Shown here piece after piece: positions 34,674-43,526 of a DNA stretch of 43,526 nucleotides. The translations under genes and the position numbers were made by a program. The notes below the pieces were generated by a model. That model was given only the letters and a program-made list of their open reading frames with translations. It was not told the origin of the DNA and made no database searches. This DNA comes from Verrucomicrobiia bacterium. Lineage in GTDB: Bacteria > Verrucomicrobiota > Verrucomicrobiia > Limisphaerales > DSYF01. The stretch lies in contig DASTWL010000031.1 in NCBI GenBank assembly GCA_035765895.1, positions 1 through 43,526 of the forward strand. Direction: 5' to 3'. How positions within the stretch are numbered: position 1 is the first letter of the stretch; every line of letters starts with the position of its first letter.

Positions 34674-36860
34674 CTATTTTGCGGTGGGTTGCGGTGGCGC
34701 CACCTCCGTCGCTTGATAATCGACGTTCTTCGCCTGCCGGACCCACGCCGCGTCCCCGTAAACCCCGGCTTGGCCGGCATCAAAGGGGTGAAAACCCAAT
34801 TTGAGCGCAGGCGAGTTGGACTCCAGCTGGAAATTATTGTGCGCTGCATCCACGAACAGCGGATCGGCAATCAGCGTGCCCGCTTCACGGCCCTGCCCCG
34901 CCCACGCCGGCAGGCTCGTCGCGCTGTTGGTTGCGGGCGGTGGCACCGGTGTATGCTGCCAATCGGCGAGTGACTGGCCAAAAAAGGTCACCGGCGCACC
35001 GGACGCGTTCCAGTAGCAGTTGCTGCGGGTCAACTGGCGGTTCGCCGCCCAGGGACCGGCCAGTGCGGGGCTGTTGTTCGTCCAGTAAACGATGTTGTGT
35101 TCGAAGGTGAACGAAAGGTGGTCTTCGACGCGGGTAACCTGCAACTGATGCTCCGCGCTGTCGGCCAGGATGTTGTTCCGCAAAATATTTTCCCGGCCGT
35201 AATGCTGGTGAAAACTGCCGGTCTTCGTGTCATAAACCAGGTTGTCTTCAAAGAGAATGCCTGAGCTGCCTTCGTCGGTGTAAAGCCCCCAGCCCCCGTA
35301 GGAAAACGAATGGATGTCGTGGAAGACATTGTTCCGCACAACCGTGCCCGCGGACGGACCGAGCGTGTAAATCCCGCCCATGTCGCTCAACAGCCCCTGG
35401 CCGAGGTGGTGAACGTGGTTGAAGGCAATCAGATTTCGTTTGCAGTTGCTCTCCGCATAACCCCAGCGCCAGCCCACGCTGATGCCGGTGTAAAACAAAT
35501 CCGCGATTTCGTTGTGCGTAATCTGATTGTCCGGGCTGAAGCCAATCCACACGCCCACGGCGCACGGGAAAATGGCGCCGCCGTGCCGGATGATGTTGTT
35601 GTCCACGATGACCCGGCGCGTTTCGTCGGCGGGCACTCGCGGCAGATTCATCTCGCCAATGCGCACCCCGCCGGCACCGAAATCGTGAAGGTAACAGTGG
35701 CGGAGCACATCATCTTCGCAGCCACGACGAAACCAGATTGCGTAGGTGCCAATGTGACCGAGTTCACAGTTCTCAAACGCCACGTGCCGCGCGCCATCCG
35801 CCATGACAACCGCGTCAATCGTCGCCGCCGCCTGGGCGGGTTCAAAACCGCCACGAGGCGTAAGCCACTGGGCGTGTTGAAAGGCAAGCCCCTTGAACGT
35901 GATATGTTCGACGAACTGCCCGGCCGCCGGATCGCCACGCAACACGATGAATTTTTCGCATACGGGCGCCACCACCTCCGCCTTGGTCATGTCTTCGCCG
36001 GGACGCGGTTTGTAGAACAGCATCCCATCGCGGCGCAGAAACCATTCGCCCGGCGCGTCGAGAAAGCGGAAGGCATTTTCGAGAACGAAATGCGAATCCT
36101 TTTTCCACGGGTTCCATGACTTCATGCGCTCGCCACTCGTGCTGAGCGAGTGATTCGTCACGTCGAGACCGTCGATGAACCGGCGGGTGTTGTCCCAATT
36201 ATGATAAACCACCAGGTTCACGTCTTTGAGGTCTTCCGGCTCCAGACCGGCAAGCGCCCTGAAATCGTTGGGCCGGAGTTGCGCAATCTGGCAGGCCTGC
36301 GCTCCGGAATGCCCGGGCGCATTTGTCAGCGTTTCCTCGCGAACGTCGGCCAAGTAATACCAGAATTGATTCGGCGTGCGGGCGCGGGTGGCGCGATGGC
36401 CATTGATCCAGAGCTGCTCAAAATACCATTTGCCCTCGGCGACGCCCGGCACGCGCGTTTGCCAGAGGCCATTCTCTCCCCGACGCCAATCGGCAATAAT
36501 TCGCCCGCCACTAAAGACCGGCTGCGCACCAGGCGCGGCTTCGTAAGTAATCGGCGCGGCCGCCGTCCCGCTGTCGGCAGGCGTCAATTCAAGCGGCTCC
36601 GTCATCGAAAAGCGTCCGCCCGCGACGAGCACCTGGACGGGTTCATTGGTCTTTCCTTGTTCCTTGAGTTTACGAATCGCGTCTCGGGCGCCGGTTAGGG
36701 TGGCCAGCGGGCCATCGTTATGGGCGGCATTCGGGCGGGATAATTTCCCCGACCAGGCATCATTGCCATCCGGCGCTAAATGGAGGTCCAGAGCCGGTGT
36801 GCTTGAAACGAAGGCAGCCACCGAAGCGGCCACAATCCACCCAGGCAGCGCAATTTTCAC
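34674..36860 (-). CDS. Secreted right-handed beta-helix protein (pectate-lyase-like fold)
   Basis: The 728-residue protein has a signal peptide ([23 protein letters not shown]). An N-terminal [17 protein letters not shown]...[18 protein letters not shown] segment is typical of secreted parallel beta-helix proteins that act on polysaccharides. The middle and C-terminal parts repeat beta-helix turns rich in [33 protein letters not shown] and RNNILADS, with buried Asn ladders. The catalytic residues are not identifiable, so lyase, hydrolase or binding roles are all possible. The GTG at 36860 is chosen because it starts the signal peptide and is preceded by GAGG. It is divergent from glnS with about 100 bases between starts. 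Plant or algal polysaccharide use is inference from the fold. Confidence 0.82.
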   Translation of the reverse strand: MKIALPGWIVAASVAAFVSSTPALDLHLAPDGNDAWSGKLSRPNAAHNDGPLATLTGARDAIRKLKEQGKTNEPVQVLVAGGRFSMTEPLELTPADSGTAAAPITYEAAPGAQPVFSGGRIIADWRRGENGLWQTRVPGVAEGKWYFEQLWINGHRATRARTPNQFWYYLADVREETLTNAPGHSGAQACQIAQLRPNDFRALAGLEPEDLKDVNLVVYHNWDNTRRFIDGLDVTNHSLSTSGERMKSWNPWKKDSHFVLENAFRFLDAPGEWFLRRDGMLFYKPRPGEDMTKAEVVAPVCEKFIVLRGDPAAGQFVEHITFKGLAFQHAQWLTPRGGFEPAQAAATIDAVVMADGARHVAFENCELGHIGTYAIWFRRGCEDDVLRHCYLHDFGAGGVRIGEMNLPRVPADETRRVIVDNNIIRHGGAIFPCAVGVWIGFSPDNQITHNEIADLFYTGISVGWRWGYAESNCKRNLIAFNHVHHLGQGLLSDMGGIYTLGPSAGTVVRNNVFHDIHSFSYGGWGLYTDEGSSGILFEDNLVYDTKTGSFHQHYGRENILRNNILADSAEHQLQVTRVEDHLSFTFEHNIVYWTNNSPALAGPWAANRQLTRSNCYWNASGAPVTFFGQSLADWQHTPVPPPATNSATSLPAWAGQGREAGTLIADPLFVDAAHNNFQLESNSPALKLGFHPFDAGQAGVYGDAAWVRQAKNVDYQATEVAPPQPTAK

Positions 36861-36964
36861 AACAACCTCATAGTTCAGCCTTTCCCGGCAGGCAACGAAT
36901 AAGCAGCGCCGCTCCGTCCCCTCCTGCATTGCTTCAACTGCCGTTCATCGTTAAAACTCTGCCC

Positions 36965-38782
<1,818 letters not shown>

Positions 38783-38784
38783 CC

Positions 38785-39729
38785 ATGACGACCAACCTGC
38801 TCCGCACCTGTGGTATTGCTCTGCTGCTGGTTGCTGGATGCAGTCGCCAGCAAGACCTGTCGGAAGGCGGAAAGAAGACGCTCGCCGAAGGGCGGCAGGG
38901 CTTCGCAACCCATCTGGTTCGCCGCGAGAAGACGCGCGCGTCAGTTCCCCTGCCACCGCCGAATCTTTTCCGGCTCGCGTATTATCCCTCTCCGATCGGC
39001 GCGATGCCCGCCTACCTCAGCCCCCCGCCACGAGACGGACGAAAACATCCGGCGATCATCTGGATTTTTGGCGGTTTCGACAACAGCATCAACGAGACCG
39101 CGTGGGAGCCCGGCCCGCGCGAGAATGACCAGTCGGCCAGTGCCTTTCGCGAGGCGGGCATCATCACGATGTTTCCTTCGCTCCGCGGCGGCAACCTGAA
39201 TCCGGGCTGGCTGGAGGGCCTGTATGGCGAGGCGGACGACATTCTCGCCGCCGCCGCATTCCTGCGGCACCAGCCGGGCGTGGATCCGGACCGGATTTAT
39301 CTCGGCGGCCACAGCACGGGCGGCACGCTGGCCCTGCTGGTCGCCGAGCACACCAATGTGTTCCGCGCCGTGTTCGCGTTTGGCGCCGTCAGCGATGTCC
39401 GCGGCTACGGGCCGGACCATTTGCCGTTCGACCTTGCCAGCCGCCAGGAAACGGATTTGCGCGCACCGGTGAAATGGTTGAACGCGATTCACACACCCAC
39501 CTTTGTGTTGGAGGGTGCGGAGCGCGACAGCAACATTGGCGAACTCCGCACCATGGCCCGCGCCAACCGGAATCCGCTGGTTCATTTCCATCCGATCAAA
39601 GGCGCGGACCACTTCAGCGTGCTGCAACCGGTCACCCGGCTGATTGCGGCGAAGATTCTTGCTGACGATGGTCCCGCGGCGAACCTCACCTTTACCGACG
39701 CGGAACTGGCGGACGCCATGCGGCGGTAA
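38785..39729 (+). CDS. Alpha/beta-hydrolase lipoprotein
   Basis: The 314-residue protein has a lipoprotein signal (ALLLVAGC, Cys19) and an alpha/beta-hydrolase domain. The oxyanion region is WIFGGFDN (93-100), the nucleophile is Ser177 in GGHSTGG, and the general base is His276 in GADHFS. The acid is probably Asp248 or Glu243 in LEGAERDS. The family of esterases and prolyl-oligopeptidase-like peptidases shares this layout, and the substrate is unknown. It is likely anchored to a membrane in the cell envelope. It begins two bases after glnS, so transcription is shared, though the function is unrelated. The ATG at 38785 is chosen because it opens the lipobox signal. Confidence 0.85.
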   Translation: MTTNLLRTCGIALLLVAGCSRQQDLSEGGKKTLAEGRQGFATHLVRREKTRASVPLPPPNLFRLAYYPSPIGAMPAYLSPPPRDGRKHPAIIWIFGGFDNSINETAWEPGPRENDQSASAFREAGIITMFPSLRGGNLNPGWLEGLYGEADDILAAAAFLRHQPGVDPDRIYLGGHSTGGTLALLVAEHTNVFRAVFAFGAVSDVRGYGPDHLPFDLASRQETDLRAPVKWLNAIHTPTFVLEGAERDSNIGELRTMARANRNPLVHFHPIKGADHFSVLQPVTRLIAAKILADDGPAANLTFTDAELADAMRR

Positions 39730-39850
39730 CGACGCCAGGCCCAAAGACTTCCCCCGCATCGGTGGAGATCGGCAAACGGGGCATTCACTTCCGCGTGCGA
39801 GCCAATCCCCGGCGCGCTGGCATTTCACACCGCCTGCGGTAGTTTGTTCC

Positions 39851-40642
39851 ATGAAAGCTCCGCGCCATACGCTCGCCCTGGCCGTGCTGTTGAGTGGCTT
39901 TGCCGCCACTGCCGGACTACTGGACAATTTGAGGTCTGCCCTCCAGACCAACAACCCGGCGACGAACATCTCGCTGTCGTCCACCGCCCCCGCAGCCCTC
40001 ACCCAGGACCAGATGATCGGTGGCTTGAAGGAGGCGCTCGGCAAGGGCGTCCAGCACGCCGTGGCGACGCTTGGCCATACCGACGGTTTCCTCACCAATC
40101 TGGATGTGAAAATCCCGCTGCCGGAAAAATTGCAGAAGGTGGAATCCGTGCTGCGCGCGGCGGGCCAGGGCCAGCTGGCGGATGACTTCGTCGGCTCGAT
40201 GAATCACGCGGCGGAACAAGCCGTCCCCGTCGCCGCCGACGTCTTCGGTGAGGCCGTCCAGCAGATGACGATCAGCGACGCGAAAGCCATCCTCACCGGG
40301 CCTGCCGACGCCGCCACGCAGTATTTTCGCCGCACGACCCGGACGAACTTGCAGGCGAAGTTTTATCCCATTGTGCAAAGGGCGACCGATCAAGTGGGCG
40401 TGACGGCGCAATACAAGGCGATGATGGGCAAGTTCACCGCGCTCGACACGGTGAGCAGTTTCTTCGGCAGCAAAGCCGGCCCGCAGTTGAGCGCCGGCGA
40501 CATTGACGCCTACGTCACCGACAAAGCGATGGATGGCCTGTTCAAGCGGGTGGCCGAGGAGGAAAAAAGCATCCGCACCAATCCGCTCGCCCGCACCACG
40601 GATCTGCTGCAAACGGTGTTTGGCGCGGACGCGAAACCGTAG
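39851..40642 (+). CDS. DUF4197 domain protein, secreted
   Basis: The 263-residue protein has a signal peptide (MKAPRHTLALAVLLSGFAATAG) and then a helical DUF4197 domain: GGLKEALGKGVQHAVATLGHTDGFLTNLDVKIPLPEKL, MNHAAEQAVPVAADVF, ILTGPADAATQYFRRTT and a VTDKAMDGLFKRVAEEEKSIRTNP end. The family is conserved in Gram-negative bacteria but has no assigned activity. Length is normal. The ATG at 39851 starts the signal peptide directly; longer in-frame starts lie upstream but would run into the end of the hydrolase gene. It is 121 bases downstream of the hydrolase and may be monocistronic. Confidence 0.9.
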   Translation: MKAPRHTLALAVLLSGFAATAGLLDNLRSALQTNNPATNISLSSTAPAALTQDQMIGGLKEALGKGVQHAVATLGHTDGFLTNLDVKIPLPEKLQKVESVLRAAGQGQLADDFVGSMNHAAEQAVPVAADVFGEAVQQMTISDAKAILTGPADAATQYFRRTTRTNLQAKFYPIVQRATDQVGVTAQYKAMMGKFTALDTVSSFFGSKAGPQLSAGDIDAYVTDKAMDGLFKRVAEEEKSIRTNPLARTTDLLQTVFGADAKP

Positions 40643-40673
40643 CGTGCCCGCCCTGCGTTGACGAACAGCGTCA

Positions 40674-40690
40674 CGTTGCAATTTGCAACG
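40674..40690. promoter_or_regulatory. Perfect 17-base palindrome upstream of the beta-barrel gene
   Basis: Two 8-bp arms, CGTTGCAA and its complement, flank a single central T. A second, smaller inverted repeat (TGACG/CGTCA) lies just upstream at 40659-40673. The pair sits about 180 bases before the beta-barrel start and 32 bases after the DUF4197 stop. It may be an operator; no regulator is known. Confidence 0.4.
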
Positions 40691-40871
40691 CCCGGTCGCG
40701 AATTGTCCGACGCGCCGAGTCTCCCACGGACCGCCGCGCCTCCATCACTCAAATTCACAAAAGGTTCGTGCTGCTTCATTTGCGCCGGTCGGGACATCTT
40801 TTTTCCTCGGGCCGAAACCGGCTGGCACGTCAGCCGCTTGGAACCTGGCTGGACACGAAAGGGATCAAACT

Positions 40872-41471
40872 ATGAAAAAAACACTTCTCCTCACCATGAC
40901 GGCGGCGCTGGCTTGCGTAACGGTTCGTGCGCAAGAAAACACCACCGCCACCACCAATGCGCCGGCCAATGCGGCGCCGGAAACAACGTCCACAACGACG
41001 AATCCGGCCACGGCAGAGAGCATGAGCATGACCCACAGCTCCACCACGCCGCAGCCCATGAACGGTGCGATTGATTTGGATCATCGCTTCGAAGCCGGCC
41101 TGGTGATCGGCGAACCGACGGGCGCCTCGGTGAAATACTGGTTCAACAACACCCTGGCCATCGACGGTGCGTTCGGCTGGTCGTTTCACCACGACACCGA
41201 CTTCACGATTCAAAGCGACGTGCTCTGGCACAAGTATGACATCTTCCATGTCTCCCAGGGTGCGTTGCCGCTTTACTTCGGCGTCGGCGGCCGCGTGAAG
41301 TTTCGCGACAATCAGGACGACGAGGCCGGCATTCGCGTTCCGGTCGGGGTAACCTACCTGTTCCCCGACATTCCCGTGAGCCTCTTTGCGGAAGTGGCGC
41401 CGGTGCTGGACGTCACGCCATCGGTGCGCGGCGGTTTCACTGCGGGCATCGGCGCGCGCTATCGGTTTTAG
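40872..41471 (+). CDS. Outer-membrane beta-barrel protein
   Basis: The 199-residue protein has a signal peptide (MKKTLLLTMTAALACVTVRA). A ~40-residue Thr/Ala/Asn-rich, low-complexity linker precedes a domain of alternating strands: FEAGLVIGEPTGASVKYWF, LAIDGAFGWSF, FTIQSDVLWHKYD, LPLYFGVGGRVKF and VRGGFTAGIGARYRF. It ends in an aromatic residue (YRF), the usual outer-membrane barrel signal recognised by BamA. About eight strands fit a small OmpA/OmpW-like barrel. The role is unknown. A strong terminator follows at 41495-41530, so the transcript is probably monocistronic. Confidence 0.82.
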   Translation: MKKTLLLTMTAALACVTVRAQENTTATTNAPANAAPETTSTTTNPATAESMSMTHSSTTPQPMNGAIDLDHRFEAGLVIGEPTGASVKYWFNNTLAIDGAFGWSFHHDTDFTIQSDVLWHKYDIFHVSQGALPLYFGVGGRVKFRDNQDDEAGIRVPVGVTYLFPDIPVSLFAEVAPVLDVTPSVRGGFTAGIGARYRF

Positions 41472-41494
41472 TTCCTCCGAACAAACACAAACAC

Positions 41495-41531
41495 GGCCGG
41501 CCCGTCATCCACGGGCCGGCCCTTTTTGTTT
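41495..41531 (+). terminator. Rho-independent terminator of the beta-barrel gene
   Basis: A perfect 11-bp stem (41495-41505 with 41511-41521, loop CATCC) is followed by CTTTTTGTTTTG on the plus strand. It begins 24 bases after the stop codon at 41471. Confidence 0.93.
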
Positions 41532-41563
41532 TGTCGGGATCAGGAGGACGGTGTGGCGCCAGT

Positions 41564-42427
41564 TTATTTGGGCGGCGCCACGGAGGCATCGCCACCCAGT
41601 TCGTCAAAAACCACCGCGGCAAACGTGCGTTGGGCCGCCTTGATTTCCGCGCGAAACAGTCGGGCGTGATGGGCTCCCCAGCGTGTGAACTGCCGCCGCT
41701 CGCCCCGGTATTCGAGCACGTTCGCAAACAACACCGCGCCGTCCGCCACGCGCACCACTTCGAGCTGGAGTTTCAGATCCACCGCCATGACCGGATTTAA
41801 CGAGCGTTCGGTCGCGAATCCCTGATCCACGGCGCGGAGGATGAGCACGCTGTCGATCCCCGATCCGGCGAGGGCGCGAAAGTTCCCCTGGGCCAAATCC
41901 GCCTGGCTCAGCCGCGTCAGCACCGCCCCCGGAACCGCCACCACGTTCGTCGCCGGCGCGACCCGCGCGATCTCCAGGAGCTGCGCCCCGATTCCCGGTT
42001 CGACCGGATTGTCCACCAGCGCCTGTTGCACCTCCTTTTGAGCGCGTTTCAAATCGGCCTCGGGCACCCCGGTCAAAAGGCCGCCCACCACGCCGGCCGC
42101 AACCGCCAGCACCGCGCTGAAGGCCACGCCTTCGAGCTTTTCGCCGGCGCTCGCATCCTCGTCCTCCACCGCCGATTTGGCCAGCACGGCAAAACTGCCC
42201 GCGCCAATCTCCCCCATGGCTTCGCCCACATCGTCCGGCCGCGTGAACTGGAACTGCGCCGCGGCGTCCGCCGACAGGACACCCATGACGCCAAATTGCG
42301 ACTGCACGGCGGGCGGCACGGGTCCGGGTTCATTGACGATGCGCGCGAAATGATTCTCCGTGGTGTAACACCCCGTGAGCATCACACTCAGCCCCAGGGC
42401 CACGACCTGCCGCACTCGTGGTTTCAT
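41564..42427 (-). CDS. Lipoprotein of unknown function
   Basis: The 287-residue protein has a signal with a lipobox (LSVMLTGC, Cys20) and a mature domain of unknown type. It contains a glycine-rich hydrophobic stretch (AFSAVLAVAAGVVGGLLTG) and a C-terminal beta-rich part: ALAGSGIDSVLILRAVDQGF, MAVDLKLQLEVVRVADGAVLFANVLEYRGERRQFTRW. That C-terminal part resembles the pattern of proteins annotated as envelope or LPS-associated lipoproteins, but only weakly. The start is placed at ATG 42427 because the signal begins there; an upstream extension is not coding-like. It converges with the beta-barrel gene and is divergent from the GYF_2 gene. No function can be given. Confidence 0.75.
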   Translation of the reverse strand: MKPRVRQVVALGLSVMLTGCYTTENHFARIVNEPGPVPPAVQSQFGVMGVLSADAAAQFQFTRPDDVGEAMGEIGAGSFAVLAKSAVEDEDASAGEKLEGVAFSAVLAVAAGVVGGLLTGVPEADLKRAQKEVQQALVDNPVEPGIGAQLLEIARVAPATNVVAVPGAVLTRLSQADLAQGNFRALAGSGIDSVLILRAVDQGFATERSLNPVMAVDLKLQLEVVRVADGAVLFANVLEYRGERRQFTRWGAHHARLFRAEIKAAQRTFAAVVFDELGGDASVAPPK

Positions 42428-42563
42428 GGCCGCAGCCTGTCTGGAACGTGCGCAAAACGGAAGCCTGTTTCCCGTCGGCGGACAATGGCCAACGCGCACG
42501 ACGAACGCCCGGCGGGCCACGGTTGTCTTTCGCCAAGGGCTTTGGTAAACCACGGCCACGCCT

Positions 42564-43202
42564 ATGGAAAACACCTACACCGTGCGCGGCACCGATGGCC
42601 GGGAATACGGCCCCGTCACCTTGTCCCAGGTGGTCGCCTGGATTCGGGAAGGACGCCTCAACGGCCAGAGCGAACTCCGGCGCAGTGACCTGACCGCCTG
42701 GGCACGGGCGACGGATTTCAGCGAGCTGCAGGCGTTCTTTGCGTCCGCCGCGCCTCAACCCATCGCACCGCCTGCAAGCGCCGGCGGCGTGCCGGCCGCC
42801 ACGGCGTCCCAGTTGAAATCGGGCGCCTCGTGGTTCTACTGGATTGCCGGTTTGTCACTGGTCAACTCGATCGCCGCCACCTGGGGCAGCGACTGGCGGT
42901 TCATTGTCGGCCTGGGTGTGACGCAGATCGTGGACGCGGTGGGCGCCGAAATTGCCAATGGCGGCCGGTTCGTCGCGCTGGCCCTGGACCTGATGGTGGC
43001 CGGAGTGTTTGTGTTGTTCGGCGTTTTCGCGCACAAACGACACCTCTGGGCCTTCATCGTGGGCATGATCCTTTTCGGCCTGGACGGTTTGGTTTTTCTG
43101 CTGGGGCGGGACTGGATTGGCGTGGGCTTCCACGTGTTCGTGCTCTTCTGCCTCTTTCGCGGCTGCCAAGCCTGCCGCGCGCTGGCCGAAACTCGCGCAT
43201 GA
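42564..43202 (+). CDS. GYF_2 (DUF4339) domain membrane protein
   Basis: The 212-residue protein starts with a GYF_2-type domain: YTVRGTDGREYGPVTLSQVVAWIREGRLNGQSELRR. A proline/alanine linker is followed by about four hydrophobic segments: GASWFYWIAGLSLVNSIAATWG, FIVGLGVTQIVDAVGAEI, FVALALDLMVAGVFVLFGVF and WAFIVGMILFGLDGLVFLLG. GYF domains bind proline-rich peptides; in bacteria they are often fused to small membrane domains of unknown role. The start at 42564 gives the domain at the very N terminus. It is divergent from the lipoprotein gene and ends about 240 bases before an insertion sequence. Confidence 0.85.
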   Translation: MENTYTVRGTDGREYGPVTLSQVVAWIREGRLNGQSELRRSDLTAWARATDFSELQAFFASAAPQPIAPPASAGGVPAATASQLKSGASWFYWIAGLSLVNSIAATWGSDWRFIVGLGVTQIVDAVGAEIANGGRFVALALDLMVAGVFVLFGVFAHKRHLWAFIVGMILFGLDGLVFLLGRDWIGVGFHVFVLFCLFRGCQACRALAETRA

Positions 43203-43441
43203 ACGGCCAGTGGCTTTCGGGCGGTTCGTAAAGGCGGAAACGGGCTTACGCGCGGGGCACGCAGCGCCTCACGCCAGCACGTTCAGCGTGTCCCCGACCA
43301 TGGCCCAACCGTGCCTGCCGAAGCCGAAGGAAGACCGCCCGCCCCGGATCAGGACCGGCACGGAAATACTTTCCCCAGTAACGCGGACTGGGCCTCACCC
43401 GGTTTGATGGACACCTTGGAGGGGCGGTGCGCATAGGTGTT

Positions 43442-43526
43442 TTAGTTTAGTTGCAGTTCAAAGTCCACCGGGCTCTGGTAACCGAGGGCGCTGTGGCGCC
43501 GTTCCCGGTTGTAATACCGTTCCGCG
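43442..43526 (-). mobile_element. IS3-family transposase, C-terminal end (cut by the window edge)
   Basis: The last visible codons read AERYYNRERRHSALGYQSP then VDFELQLN and a TAA stop. The YYN-x-x-RRHSALGY-SP-x-FE pattern is the conserved C terminus of IS3-family OrfB DDE transposases. The rest of the element lies to the right of the window. On its downstream side, around 43403-43430, the GC-rich stretch with TGATGGACACC may contain the terminal inverted repeat, but the partner is not in view, so the element boundary is not fixed. Confidence 0.88.

Noticed and set aside
33060-34973. Plus-strand frame of about 637 codons
   Set aside because: Antisense of typA and the end of the beta-helix gene.

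Overview
The window looks like about 43.5 kb of chromosome from a Verrucomicrobiota bacterium, most plausibly a Limisphaerales/Pedosphaera-type (subdivision 3) lineage. This is inferred from the high GC content, the very large secreted Ig/LamG/lectin protein, the characteristic C-terminal (G/R)-Q-(R/F)-(F/Y)-Y-R tail seen in two secreted proteins, DUF4197 and YdcH-type proteins, several start sites without a Shine-Dalgarno sequence, and many secreted proteins and lipoproteins. No rRNA, tRNA or CRISPR array was recognised.

Region 1 (1-5541, minus strand) is a respiratory electron-transfer locus. It encodes a tetrahaem membrane-anchored cytochrome, a Tat-exported four-cluster ferredoxin, an NrfD-type quinone-interacting membrane protein, a monohaem cytochrome, a seven-haem NapC/NirT-like cytochrome and a further multihaem cytochrome cut by the window edge. 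A second monohaem cytochrome lies upstream as its own unit with a clear intrinsic terminator. Together they should link the menaquinone pool to periplasmic haem carriers; the terminal acceptor is not visible.

Region 2 (5732-11503) holds a two-gene ATP-grasp ligase/zinc metallopeptidase operon, a secreted proline-rich protein, and a type IV pilus/type II secretion ATPase (PilB/GspE) preceded by a TPR protein with a GspE-N-like domain. Region 3 (11715-19025) has a 1446-residue two-domain glycogen debranching-type enzyme, then a small secreted protein overlapping a membrane protein whose sensor domain resembles 7TMR-HDED, then a convergent TPR/coiled-coil membrane protein. Region 4 (19195-24441) is one 1748-residue surface or secreted protein with three tandem copies of a ~200-residue module, Ig-like domains, a discoidin-like domain, LamG and an L-type lectin domain.

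Region 5 (24835-31725) carries a periplasmic Cys-type glutathione peroxidase, a 39-residue lipoprotein, YqgE/AlgH, a rhomboid protease, a beta-CASP RNA nuclease, the tail of a decayed secreted protein, a HigBA toxin-antitoxin pair with a visible operator, and uvrB. The uvrB gene carries an in-frame palindromic insertion. Region 6 (31956-43526) carries a tandemly duplicated YdcH/DUF465 protein, typA, a secreted beta-helix protein, glnS, an alpha/beta-hydrolase lipoprotein, a DUF4197 protein, an outer-membrane beta-barrel, a lipoprotein, a GYF_2 membrane protein, and the end of an IS3-family insertion sequence at the right edge.

Most of the window is ordinary chromosome. The items most worth a second look are the palindromic element inside uvrB, the ATP-grasp/metallopeptidase pair, the HD-less 7TMR-HDED protein, the tandem DUF465 protein, and the multihaem/NrfD locus with its CX3CH haem site.
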